Source: Anniella stebbinsi (Eukaryota; Chordata; Lepidosauria; Squamata; Anniellidae). Taken from it: a stretch of DNA of 64,000 bases. A program made the position numbers and the translations under genes. Each line of letters opens with the position of its first letter. The stretch's first letter is position 1. Shown here one piece after another: positions 48,401-57,625 of the stretch. The notes under the pieces are model-generated. The model did no database searches, was not told the origin of the DNA, and saw only the letters and a list, made by a program, of their open reading frames with translations. Where the stretch lies: assembly GCA_029215795.1 (NCBI GenBank), contig JARDYH010000004.1:110504001-110568000 (forward strand). Direction: 5' to 3'.

Positions 48401-49264
48401 TTGTTTAAAGGACAGAAGATAGCGTGGTTTAAGTCTCTGCAACTGGTGAAATGGACAGAGGAATGGAGGAAAAAAAATAAGAAATGTAGAAATAATACCA
48501 GATTTGAAGATTTAATTGAACAAATAGAAAAAAAAGAGGAAGCCAGAGCTAAAAAAGGACTCACTAGCGAGATATATAAAATTTTAATAGAGGGGGAATG
48601 TCAGGACTCACTTAAGATTATAAAAGAGGTATGGGAAGAAGATATTAGGGAAAAAATTAATGAAGATAATTGGGGAAGGATGTGGAATGTAAGAATGTTG
48701 AAATTATTGTCGATTAGAATTAAGGAGAACTATTACAAGATAGTTTGGAGATGGTATCTAACACCTGTAAGATTTCACCAGATTGATAAAAAAGTGTCTA
48801 AGAATTGTTGGAGGGGATGTCAGGAGGTTGGGACCTATTTTCACATGTGGTGGAGCTGTGAACAAATACAAAAATTCTGGGAAAAGGTTTTTAAAGAAAT
48901 AAGTGATATAATTGGAAGTAAATTGGAATTAAACCCGAAGCTAGCTCTACTAGCAATAAGGGATAGCAGGAATAAGCATATAATTAATAGAGAATTGGTA
49001 AACAACCTCCTGGCACCCGTTAGAATAATGATTGCTAAAAATTGGAAAGGGCAACGAAGTTATAAAATAGAAGATTGGTATAAAGAAATTTGGGATATAG
49101 CATTGAATGATATGTTGACATGTAAAATGAAAATAATGAGGAGAATGTCCAGTAAGAGTGATTTTGGAGATATATGGACTCCCTTTTTGGAATATGTTTT
49201 AAGATCGGGAAAGGGACAGTTGCCTTCAAAAGAGTCATTAAAATTCTGGAAGGAAGATGAATGA
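45422..49264 (+). CDS. LINE-1-type ORF2 protein (endonuclease / reverse transcriptase)
   Basis: An uninterrupted frame of 1280 codons, close to the ~1275 residues of human L1 ORF2p. The protein nicks target DNA and copies its own RNA at the nick. The N-terminal APE-type endonuclease has N11, E40 (QETH), GDFN at 141-144, SRIDYIF, and the D229-H230 pair (TDH where many relatives have SDH). The reverse transcriptase has KSPGIDG at about 468, the SYRPISL block, LALDIFKAFD, RQGCPLSP and the catalytic FADD at 697-700. The C-terminal region has a Cys/His motif C1129-x3-C1133-x7-H1141-x4-C1146. The ATG at 45422 gives the full endonuclease domain and is the natural start. No frameshift or stop is seen, and A-rich codon use is typical of L1. 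It could be catalytically competent. Autonomous mobility is doubtful without an adjacent ORF1, which would have to be supplied in trans. Confidence 0.96.
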   Translation: MENRLRCATLNVKGLGTVVKRRRIETLLKRKKIDIIFLQETHQIKEGANELRMREVGVYEKAFGTSKARGVAIIISKKCGVNIQNIKKDKNGRILIIYCTLEEEEFVLINVYAPNGKQIDFIKEVFNMVGDLGKKNIVMAGDFNMVLDKGKDRDNITRDSRGEGKTELAKLMERKELMDVWRVVKGQERKYTFYSPRFKSYSRIDYIFISKNMVPKLTDCDIGVIKITDHALMMMDIKLKKDYKQAKRWRMDGRIFKNKNIVDKLKKELQEIWQINEKGVNSQGLLWDTMKAVIRGICIREMSTLKKQQEVLNKKVEEEIRTLEERLRQSKDKRLYALIQAKKKELEKEEIEQVQKNLLYLKRDFFEFSNRNSRLLARSTQSEKAKNMIGTIRDKLGNRCNVMKDKLRIFQEFYKDLYTSEALSQEKIREYVERNWKIRLDDQDRECMEALVTDKEIEGIIGKLKGGKSPGIDGLGPEFYKIFKDILIPRLKKLFNNIIEGGMTPPSWDQSLVVLIQKPGKDLTDPASYRPISLINQDAKIFSAIMAKRMGTFIFKYIKNDQCGFILGRKMPNLIGRVINIINIIKKRNLKAGLLALDIFKAFDCVEWPALKIILKTFGFGHKFMRVINQMYKNNKAEIMVNDGLTQQIILARGTRQGCPLSPILFAIVIEILANVIREDERLKGIGRKNKIKVNMFADDTLLTIEDPLESGEMIQKHLREFGEITGLQVNWGKSEMMLYNYNKEEMEKCKAKLGLRHKNIIRYLGVNIDKELERIEELNFVSLRKEVGEKLQIYRKLKHSWFGRIAVIKMKILPKVNFLFRMLPIRISAAELKNWQNMINAYCNGDKRARINKGLWYKTQKKGGLGLPNIKNYYIANQLRYVIHAILGEQDLEWLESQTVEIECKLRNIFFTKMQKKEWKVLDNPLLENIMSIWEKYRGKLIPGDSPLAPVVVVGNFPRALKSEMEVRLKEQDILKLRNWMGKMKDSEHIKDLFKGQKIAWFKSLQLVKWTEEWRKKNKKCRNNTRFEDLIEQIEKKEEARAKKGLTSEIYKILIEGECQDSLKIIKEVWEEDIREKINEDNWGRMWNVRMLKLLSIRIKENYYKIVWRWYLTPVRFHQIDKKVSKNCWRGCQEVGTYFHMWWSCEQIQKFWEKVFKEISDIIGSKLELNPKLALLAIRDSRNKHIINRELVNNLLAPVRIMIAKNWKGQRSYKIEDWYKEIWDIALNDMLTCKMKIMRRMSSKSDFGDIWTPFLEYVLRSGKGQLPSKESLKFWKEDE

Positions 49265-49279
49265 ATGGGAGTAGGTCTC

Positions 49280-49310
49280 GGGGGGCGGGGTGCACGGGGG
49301 TAGTCGAGGG
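49280..49310 (+). other. G-quadruplex-like tract in the L1 3' untranslated region
   Basis: Four G-runs separated by 1, 5 and 7 bases (GGGGGGCGGGG, then GGGGG, then GGG) fit the usual G-quadruplex pattern. A G-rich tract in the 3' untranslated region is a recurrent feature of L1 elements. A second G-rich block lies upstream of ORF2 at about 45320-45372. Confidence 0.7.
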
Positions 49311-49733
49311 AGTTAGTTTGTTTATGTATTATGTGTATGTTTGTTTGTTTTGTTGAAAAATGAATAAAAATTATACTAAAAAAAAAAAAAAAGATATCCT
49401 TTTATATGTTGTAGCACCAAACTTAGAGGCTATTGCCGTGGAAAAAGGGATTCATTCCTCCAATTGCTTAGAGAAGTTATTCTTGAAGTCCCGGCATTGT
49501 GAAGCCTCAGATGAAAATAGTTTGGTTTAAAGATTATAAATGTTTGCTCTTGATTAAGGACTGTAATGTTCAAATCATTTTTCATTTAACTGTATAGCTT
49601 GTTATAAGCAAATTATTATATATACAGTGTTTAAAAACATACAGTAGATATAAAAAACTTTTCATTTACCCCAGCTTTGATAAATAGTTTTATTGTACTG
49701 CAGTTGTGTGTTTTGTGCATCACATACTTGTTC

Positions 49734-50302
49734 AGGTCTGGAAAAGGTATTGTAGAAGTCAACCAGAATAATTATGCCATTGGACGGTTTTCCTTATGAG
49801 AAAAAGTCTAAAGCATTTGAATATTTATAGTTCGGAGTGGGAAAAGTTGACTAATCCAATCAGGGAGACATCACAGAATCAAGGACGCATCACGGAGATC
49901 TTAAAGATTAAACACTGTGTGATAAAAATATATATTTTCTCCCTCTCTCATAAATATAGAACTTGTGGTTACTGTGTGAAGCTGAGAATGACAGTATATT
50001 CTGAACTAACAAAAGAAAGCACTTTCTCGCACTAGACCTAACTAACTTTTGGAATTCAGCATGAGAAGCTGTGGTGTTGCTCCAATGTGGAGGATTTAAA
50101 AACTGATTAGACAGGTTTAGGGAAGATGTATATCAACATTAAAGGTAGGCAAGTGAAACCCCAAGTAAAGAGGCAGTGTAGTCCTGTGTACCAGATGATA
50201 GAGAGCACCCACAAGCATCTGGTTGGCCTCTGGTGGAAACAAAATACTGGAATAGATGAGCTTTTGATCTGATGTAGCAAGGCAGTTCTTACATTCTCAC
50301 GA
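49734..50302 (+). mobile_element. CR1-like LINE remnant, right part (interrupted)
   Basis: Continuation of the remnant at 44565-44698. After the duplicated 17-mer it runs through GGTTTTCCTTATGAGAAAAA and ends with the family's 3' phrase near GATGAGCTTTTGATCTGATG and CAGTTCTTACATTCTC. The order and orientation match a single CR1-like element split by the insertion. It is heavily decayed, so this is the oldest layer of the nest. Confidence 0.7.
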
Positions 50303-51633
50303 AGATTCCTCTAGGAACAAAGTCTGCAGCTGCATCTCTTGAGGAACATATTTGTACATGACCATAATAAACTTTCACATCTGATCTAACGTCTGCATAA
50401 CGATTCTGAGATGCCACAGATGGGTCGATCGGATTACAACTGCCTGTGGGTTTCTGTAATATGTGCTTGGTAACACAGCACCAGCATGCACAGTATCAGT
50501 AATTTGGAAGTAAATATAATTTCTCTGTTCTGTAACCAAAACCATCCTGTCCCACCTCCTTGATGAGCACTTTCCTCAAAGCCCTTTGTTTTCCATTTGT
50601 ATCGGTAATTTGGGGGCCTTTATGCCCATCCTCAGCTCATTTATAACATGCAGAGTTCCATCAAAGTCAAAAGGGCTATCTATGTGTGTTCTTGGAATAA
50701 TGGCTTTTGTGGGACATTGCCTGATCCCATTATTGAAAATCAAGAACATAATGTTCACAGAGATCAGTGTCAAAAGCAGGAGTGAAAGCAGCATTTGATT
50801 TGTATATATTTAAACCCACAAATTGTATTTGTAACCCCTTTTATGTATACATACAGCTCACTATTAAAGCAATCGACTATTATTTCCATATGCCCATGAA
50901 GAGACATTTTACCAATGAAAATAATCTGAGCATAGCTCAACTGTTTTTCCATGACTAACTACGATGATGCTACAGAAGATGGCTTTAAATGCCTTCTTTG
51001 TTCTGTTCTTCTCCCCCATTCCTTACCATTTTCAAATACTTACATTTCTAGGCCAAATTGAGTTGTAAACTAATCTCGAGGTTCTCATTGCAGCCAGTCT
51101 TTTTTCCTTTGGGTTTTTTAAAAATGGGCCTAATGGGATTAAATTGGGTACCCGATAACTCCTATGGAAAGGTCAACCTATATTTTACCCAAATCCTGGT
51201 ATTGGTTTTAATATCAGTCATTTAAAAAATACAATGATATCAAATGTAATGCTATCTGACCTTAATTCCCGTTTCCCCCCAATGAAGAATCAGGGATACT
51301 GGCGTTAATTCAGAGCCGTTTCCCCCTTTATCAGGGTTTTGTCCATGCTCCAATTCTGCGGGACTGAAAAGCTACAAAGTGTGGTACTGACTATAGAATT
51401 CAGCTTCCTAAGAGTTACAGCTTTAATTGAGAGAAAAGGTGCTAAGATGCAGAGATATACTTGAGAGCTAGTTCGGTGTAGTGGTTACAATCTTGAGCTA
51501 AAATTGGGGAGATCCATGTTTTAATCCCACTCTGCCACAAAGCTCACTGGTGACCATGTACCCCCTCTCTTTTTCATCAGTTGACAGAGAGAGATCATTC
51601 CAAATCAACTCTGACATCAATTGCTTCTGACTG
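50303..51633. other. Stretch without a recognised gene
   Basis: Unique-looking DNA. The short frames at 50576-50958 overlap on both strands and carry no recognisable domain. Confidence 0.5.
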
Positions 51634-52179
51634 AGGCCGTTTCTACACCGGCCTTTTGACGGGGGATTGCCCCTGGCTGGTCCCTGTGCATCCAAATGAT
51701 GCACAGGGACTCCCAAAGGGAGGGGTGATGGGCACAGGTTTTCCTCAGGATAAGGGATCCCTGGGGGAGCCCAATTCTTCCTGCGGTCCCAGGAATGTCT
51801 CAAGACCACAGGAGGTGTGGGCAACCATCCTGCCTGGTGCTCACTTACTCGCAAGTAAGCGGGCACCAGAAATGGGCATGGAGCCACACGGCGTGGCTCC
51901 GTGCCCATCAAGGGAGGAGGGAAGCAAGTCTGCCATCCCCAGGATGGTGGGGGAGGGGCAATTTCAGTTTTTTTTGTTTTTTTAAAAAGTACTCACTTTT
52001 CCATTGGAGCGCAAGTGCGCTCTTCTCCGCTCCTCTGGAAAAAAAATGATGGGCACGACTGCGACAGCCCGGGACGAAGCCAGGTCATTACACTTCCATG
52101 TGCCTTAGAGCGACGATCCTGGAAACAGGTACTTCCACGATGGTCCCCCCCCCTACACCCGTATGGTGTAGAAAGGCCC
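51634..52179. mobile_element. GC-rich foldback element, copy 2 (~545 bp)
   Basis: Left end AGGCCGTTTCTACACCGGCC, right end GGTGTAGAAAGGCC, inverted. The central hairpin ATGGGCATGGAGCCA / TGGCTCCGTGCCCAT (about 51872-51909) matches copy 1 at 42535. A T-rich insertion and G/C runs expand the interior. The 137-codon minus frame at 51498-51911 has no domain I recognise. Flanking bases share TTCTGA, so a target duplication is possible but not secure. Confidence 0.65.
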
Positions 52180-53119
52180 TGATTCTGATGTTGCTTGTGT
52201 TCTTCGTGGCCAATGGCAGCTGCCTTTGTAGATAGATTCAGGGAGCTTGAAGACAAGCAACCAAGGGGATGTGATCATCAGTCTGCATTTAGCCTGGGTC
52301 TTGGACAAATGAGAACAATAACTGAGCTGGGAGGTGGGGATTGATCTCCCGGTATAGGCCTGATAGTATGGTAGAGCATCTCCCAAGCCCTTAAAAAAAG
52401 CCTGCCCCTACCTCTGACTCACAGAAGCAGAATGTATTATGGAAAGTCATAAAACTTGCAGAATAATGTAAAACAAGGGGAATCCTGCAAATTTCCTTAA
52501 TTCATATGATTTACCCCAGTTGCAGAATCCACATTTCTTGCTATTGAACTAGAAACTTGGTTGATTTTGATTTGGTATATGCAAGCATGGAGTCTGCAGA
52601 GCTTGGCCTATCATACACGGAACTTAAACTGCATCTTATTTTCCCTGTAGTGTATATAGAACACATGTAACTGGCAGTAATTACTTATGACTGAAGTTGC
52701 AACTCTGTACTTGAGTATAGCCTCATAGATTTGGGCATACTTGAGAATAAGTCCATGGACCTGGACATACTTCCAAGGAAATACCCACAGAAACAAGCTA
52801 CATAGCTCATGTCCAGAGGACTGTGAGCACTGTGGATAATTGCATATTCTCTGCTGCACTTCCAGTTCCATAAAGCATTTCTTGGTCCTAGTCAAATCTC
52901 TTGTAGGGTTGTAGCCGGGGAAAAGAAAGTGATTGGGCTCAGTTTGAGTGCCTCCTTCCCTCCTCCTGCCCTTGCATTTTACTATCCAGGTGTGATTATG
53001 AACAATAAAATATTCTATTGAAAGGTAGAAACCAAAATAAGGCTCTTGTGTTTCACTCTGCTTATCATTTGATCAGTGCTGAAAAAGGTTTAATTTAGGG
53101 CTTATCTGCAGTATGAAAT
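52180..53119. other. Stretch without a recognised gene
   Basis: No coding frame or repeat family is recognised. Confidence 0.45.
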
Positions 53120-53192
53120 TGTTGGCCACCTTGACTGCCATTTTCCTGGTAGACAGGGAGAGTACAAATCAAATCAATCAATCAATAAATAA
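53120..53192 (+). mobile_element. LINE or SINE 3' tail fragment
   Basis: The phrase GCCACCTTGACTGCCATTTT is followed by an ATCA/AATA short repeat (AATCAATCAATCAATAAATA), the structure of a LINE-type 3' terminus. The family is not established. Confidence 0.45.
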
Positions 53193-53451
53193 CTCCTTTA
53201 GTTAATTTGCCCATTCAGCGTTTTGCTTTTAATTTTGTCTGTAATGTAGCAGCTCCTTTGAACATTGAGGTATTGGAATGAAATTGGGTATGCGTGTACA
53301 GGGCACAATTCTATGCTTCAATCCCCATACCCATTCTCAAAGGGGATATGAAATGCAGTATATAACATAATGACTAACTTGATCCCAGTTCTCTGAGCTC
53401 AAGAAGAAGCCCCTAAGACAAACTGTCAAGCTGAAAGGAAGTTTTTCCGAC

Positions 53452-53481
53452 ATTATTATTATTATTATTACTATTATTATT
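53452..53481. repeat. (ATT)n microsatellite
   Basis: A trinucleotide ATT run adjoining the 3' end of an L2-type element, where it probably grew from the LINE's terminal repeat. Confidence 0.9.
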
Positions 53482-53482
53482 T

Positions 53483-54010
53483 GTTACATTTATATACCGC
53501 CCCATAGCCGAAGCTGTCTGGGTAGTTTACAAAAATTAAAAGATTGAACATTAAAAAGTCAATATACAAAATTTAAAACAATAAAACATAAAACTGCTGA
53601 TATTTAAAACATTTTAAACTTTTAAGCCTGGCCACAAAGTCAGTTAAAACCTCAACTTAAGCTGTTAAAATGCCTGGGAGAAAAGAAAAGATTTGACCTG
53701 GTGCTGAAAAGATAACAGTGTTGGCGCCAGGCAGGCCTCATCAGGGAAATCATTCCATATTTGGGGGGGCCACCACAGAGAAGGCCCTCTCCCTTATTGC
53801 CATCCTCTGAGCTTCCCTTGGAGTAGGCACCCGGAGGAGGACCTTTGATGTTGAGCGTAGTGTACTGGTAGGTTCATGTCGGGAAAGGAGTTCCATCAGG
53901 TATTGTGGTCCCAAACTGTGTAAGGCTTTATAGGTTAAAACCAGCACCTTGAATCGGGCTCGGAAACATACAGGCAGCCAATGCAAGCGGACATGTGAGT
54001 TAGGCACCCA
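53483..54010 (-). mobile_element. L2-type LINE fragment (3' end)
   Basis: A minus-strand 5'-truncated copy, closely similar to the 3' end of the element at 54495-57620. The frame at 53750-54007 keeps the C-terminal phrase [20 protein letters not shown]. It lies in the same orientation only 480 bp from the long copy. Confidence 0.88.
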
Positions 54011-54224
54011 TGCGAGTTTAGCTACAGGAAAAGGGATCTCAATATGTGGGATGGTGATGATGAAGATGATGACGACACAACTATGAAGTCAGAAAGCCAG
54101 CAGGGGTCAACAGGGCGTCGCGGACATCATGCAATACTAGTTTTAAGCCAATTTAATCATTATGGCGCCTCCCTACTTCAGCACACAGACACAGAAATAT
54201 TGTTTCCAGGTTTCCCCAGGATAA

Positions 54225-54290
54225 ATAATACTGGACTAGATGGACTAACTCAGTATAAAGCAGCTTTATACCGTGTTCCCGTATCTCAGA
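54225..54290 (+). mobile_element. tRNA-derived SINE tail fragment
   Basis: The phrase CTAGATGGACTAACTCAGTA followed by TAAAGCAGCTTTATAC matches the tail of the SINE copies elsewhere in the window. The head is not recognisable. Confidence 0.45.
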
Positions 54291-54494
54291 CATTTGCTGT
54301 GAGAATTAAGATGGGGGCGAGGGATCCTGTGTTTCCTACCCTGGGTCTGGAGGAAGGTAAAAATACAATTGTGAGAGAAAGGTATATTAGGATCAGGATG
54401 GAGAATTGCACAGGCACTGTGGAATTGAACATATTACTCCTTCCCCCACCGCCGGACAATTTATTTTTTTAAAAATTTAACATATATTTTAAAG

Positions 54495-57400
54495 GCCTTT
54501 ATTTATTTATTTATTTATTTATTACATTTGTACACCGCCCCATAGCCGAAGCTCTCTGGGCGGTTTACATAGGATTAAAAACAATTAAAAACAATATACA
54601 AAAGTTAAAACAGCAAAAACATACAACATACACACAATCTATACATTTAAAAACCACATCAACACTTCAAAAACTACAAAAACAAAACAAACCCAGGCTC
54701 CTCAGATATTGCCAAATGCCTGAGAGAAGAGGAAAGTCTTGACCTGGCGCCGAAAAGATAACAATGTTGGTGCCAGGCGGGCCTCGTCGGGGAGATCGTT
54801 CCACAATTGGGGAGCCACCACAGAGAAGGCCCTCTCTCTTGTTGCTGACCTCCGAGCCTCCCTCGGAGGAGGCACTCGGAGGAGGGCCTTAGATGTTGAA
54901 CGTAGTGTTCGGGTAGGTTCATGTCGGGAAAGGCGTTCCATCAGGTATTGTGGTCCCAAGCCACGTAAGGCTTTATAGGTTAAAACCAGCACCTTGAACC
55001 GGGCTCGGAAACATACAGGCAGCCAATGCAAGCGGGCCAGAGTAGGTCTTATATGTTCGAACCTACTGGTTCCAGTTATCCATCTGGCCGCTGCATTTTG
55101 CACAAGCTGCAGCTTCCGAACCACCTTCAGAGGCAGCCCCACGTAGAGTGCATTGCAGTAATCTAACTTGGAGGTTACCAGAGCATGGACAACTGAAGCC
55201 AGGTTATCCCTGTCCAGATAGGGACGTAGCTGGGCCACCAACCGAAGTTGGTAGAAGGCACTCCGTGCCACTGAGGCCACCTGCGCCTCAAGTGACAGAG
55301 ATGGTTCTAGGAGAACCCCCAAGCTACGAACCCGCTCCTTCAAGGGGAGTGCAACCCCATCCAGAACAGGTTGAACACCCTCCATCTGGTCAGCGGAACC
55401 ACCCACTAACAGCGTCTCAGTCTTGTCTGGATTGAGTTTCAGTTTATTAGCCCTCATCCAGTCCATTGTCGCAGCCAGGCACTGGTTCAGCACATCCACA
55501 GCCTCACCTGATGAAGATGAAAAGGAGAAATAGAGCTGCGTGTCATCAGTGTACTGATGACAACGCACTCCAAAACTCCGGATGACTGCACTCAACAGTT
55601 TCATGTAGATATTGAACAGCATGGGGGACAAAACTGACCCCTGTGGAACCCCATACTGGAGAATCCACGGGGCCTAGCAATGTTCCCCAAGCACCACCTT
55701 CTGGAGCCGACCCACCAAGTAGGAGCGGAACCACTGCAATGCAGTGCCTCCCACTCCCAACTCAGCCAGTCGTCCCAGAAGGATACCATGGTCGATGGTA
55801 TCGAAAGCTGCTGAGAGATCAAGGAGAATCAACAGAGTCACACTCCCCCTGTCTTTCTCCCGACATAGGTCATCATACAGGGCGACCAAGGCTGTTTCCG
55901 TACCAAAACCAGGCCTGAAACCCGACTGAAATGGATCCAGATAATCAGTCTCATCCAAGAGTGCCTGGAGCTGGCTCGCAACCACCCGCTCCAGGACCTT
56001 GCCCAGGAATGGAACATTTGCTACTGGCCTGTAGTTATTAAGATTTTCAGGGTCCAGGGAAGATTTCTTTAGGAGTGGTCTCACTGCCGCCTCTTTCAGG
56101 AGGCCTGGGACCACTCCCTCTTGCAAAGAGGCATTAATCACTTCCCTGGCCCAGCCAGTTGTTCCATCCCTGCTAGCTTTTATTAGCCAAGAGGGGCAAG
56201 GATCCAATATGGAAGTGGTTGCACGAACCTGTCCAAGCACCTTGTCAACATCCTCGAGCTGCACCAACTGAGACTCATCCAAGAAAACAGGACAAGCCTG
56301 TGCTCTGGATACCTCACTAGATTCATCTACTATAACACTGGAGTCTAAGTCCTGGCAGATGCCAAAGATTTTATCCTGGAAGTGCCTAGCAAATATATTA
56401 CAGCGGACCTCAGATGGTTCTATCATGTCCTTGGGGCCAGCATGTAGAAGCCCCCGGACAACTCTGAAAAGCTCCGCTGGGCGGCAGGTTGATGATTGAA
56501 TAGTGGCAGCAAAGTATTGTTTTTTTGCTGCCCTCACTGCCCCTGAATACAGCTTACCATAAGCACTTACCAGTGTTTGATTGCATCCATCAGGAGTTCG
56601 TCTCCATCTGCCCTCAAGCTGTCTCCTGTTTTGTTTCATCACTTTCAGCTCTGGGGTATACCACGGAGCCGTTCGAGCTCTACACAGGAGAGGGCGCTCA
56701 GGAGCAATCATGTCAACTGCCCGGGTCATTTCTGCATTCCACAGATCAACCAGGGTTTCGACAGGAGAGCCAGCCCTATCAGCCGGAAAACTCCCCAGAG
56801 CCCTCTGGAAACCATCTGGATCCATTAGCCTCCGGGGGCAGACCATCTTAATGGGTCCCCCACCCTTGCAGAGGGGAAAAGCTGCTGTAAGTCTAAACCT
56901 CAGCAGGTGGTGATCTGACCATGACAGAGGGGTTGATGTAAAGTCCCCCACTTTCAGATCCCCATCTCCATGTCCAGTTGAAAAAACCAGGTCTAGAGTG
57001 TGCCCTGCTACATGCGTTGGGCCGATGGTATGTTGGGACAGTCCCATGGTTGTCATGGAGACCATGAAATCCTGAGCTGCCCCAGATAAAGTGCCCTCGG
57101 CATGAATGTTGACATCCCCCAGAACCAAGAGTCTGGGGGACCTCAACAGTACACCAGAGACCACCTCTGTCAGCTCAGCTAGGGAATCTGTTGAGCAGCG
57201 GGGTGGGCGGTACACCAACAGAATCCCTAATCTGTCCCGTTGGCCCAACACAAGGTGCAAACACTCCAGACCAGTAGTCACATGGACAGGGAGCCTGCAG
57301 AGGGGGATGGAATTCCTATAGACCACAGCAACCCCCCCTCCCCAGCCCTCAAGTCTACCCTGATGCTGAACCAAGTACCCCGGTGGGCATAACTGGGAGA

Positions 57401-57625
57401 GACTAACTCTTCCCTGCTCTCCCACCCAGGTCTTGGTTATACATGCCAGATCGGCTGCCTCAGTACCTAGGAGCCTGGTCCTGCAGGGAGTGGCAGTCTG
57501 CCAGGCTGAAATCCTCTGGAGGATGGTGGTGGTGGTGGCAGCAGTGAAGACCAGGAGGCAGGCAGGCAAGCAGGCGCACTCCTCTCCTCCCCTGGCAGCA
57601 AGTCTCCCTCTCCTGCAGGTTGATG
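54495..57625 (-). mobile_element. L2-type LINE, nearly complete ORF2
   Basis: A minus-strand element of about 3.1 kb. Its 3' end (plus-strand TTTATTTATTTATTTATTTA, then ACACCGCCCCATAGCCGAAG) carries the short terminal repeat common to L2/CR1-group LINEs. The coding part extends up to about 57569, and the 5' end falls inside the start of the endonuclease domain, so the copy is 5' truncated. Three shorter relatives with the same 3' end lie at 20075, 22137 and 53483. Confidence 0.88.
54702..57569 (-). pseudogene. L2-type ORF2 (endonuclease / reverse transcriptase), broken by one in-frame stop
   Basis: Two open parts, 57569-55674 (631 codons) and 55631-54702, are in the same frame and are separated by one TAG (55676-55674) and 14 sense codons. 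This gives a 955-codon frame with a single stop. The N-terminal part has an APE-type endonuclease (GDVNIH at 151-156, SDH at 218-220). The catalytic glutamate of the usual ITETW motif is lysine here (ITKTW, K46). The polymerase part has NNYRPVANVP, QSGFRPGFGTETAL and LDLSAAFDTIDH (583-594), and after the stop YGVPQGS and QYTDD (673-676), where YADD is usual. The first residues are degenerate, so the true start is lost. The protein is almost certainly inactive. Class L2 is from motif recognition, not a search. Confidence 0.88.

Larger units (their letters stand above)
45159..49408 (+). mobile_element. L1/Tx1-type LINE with intact ORF2 and no ORF1
   Basis: The insertion spans about 45176-49391 (4.2 kb) and is bracketed by a perfect 17-bp duplication, AGATATCCTTTTATATG (45159-45175 and 49392-49408). 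It begins with a G-rich start, GGGGCGTGGCTATGATCGAG, has 246 bp before ORF2, then ORF2, a short G-rich 3' untranslated region, a polyadenylation signal AATAAA (49363-49368) and a poly-A tail of about 14 bases. No ORF1 is present. The perfect duplication and open ORF2 indicate a recent insertion. The start could be a genuine promoter end or a 5' truncation point; the sequence alone does not decide. Confidence 0.92.
44699..49733. mobile_element. Element with ~220-bp terminal inverted arms, possibly Penelope-like, carrying an L1
   Basis: A perfect 17-bp target duplication (AGGTCTGGAAAAGGTAT at 44682-44698 and 49734-49750) brackets it. The left arm (about 44749-44975, starting AACAAGTATGTGAT) and the right arm (about 49515-49733) are inverted copies with about a dozen differences. 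Without the nested L1 and its duplication the element is about 800 bp. The unique centre includes CGTTTTGCGAGAAGCAAGCG. A target duplication of this length argues against a cut-and-paste transposon and for target-primed reverse transcription. Penelope-like elements are known to end in long repeats, sometimes inverted, but I see no reverse transcriptase or GIY-YIG coding sequence, so this assignment is tentative. Confidence 0.5.

Noticed and set aside
48073..48564. 163-codon minus-strand frame
   Set aside because: It is antisense to the L1 ORF2 and is a shadow of it.
44749..49733. Inverted arms considered as terminal repeats of a DNA transposon that carries the LINE frame as cargo
   Set aside because: The L1 has its own perfect 17-bp duplication, AATAAA and poly-A tail inside the arms, so it is a later independent insertion.
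51498..51911. 137-codon minus-strand frame
   Set aside because: It overlaps the GC-rich foldback element and its internal hairpin. The composition explains the open frame.
54044..54472. 142-codon plus-strand frame
   Set aside because: It starts in a GAT/GAC-rich simple repeat, crosses a SINE tail and has no domain.
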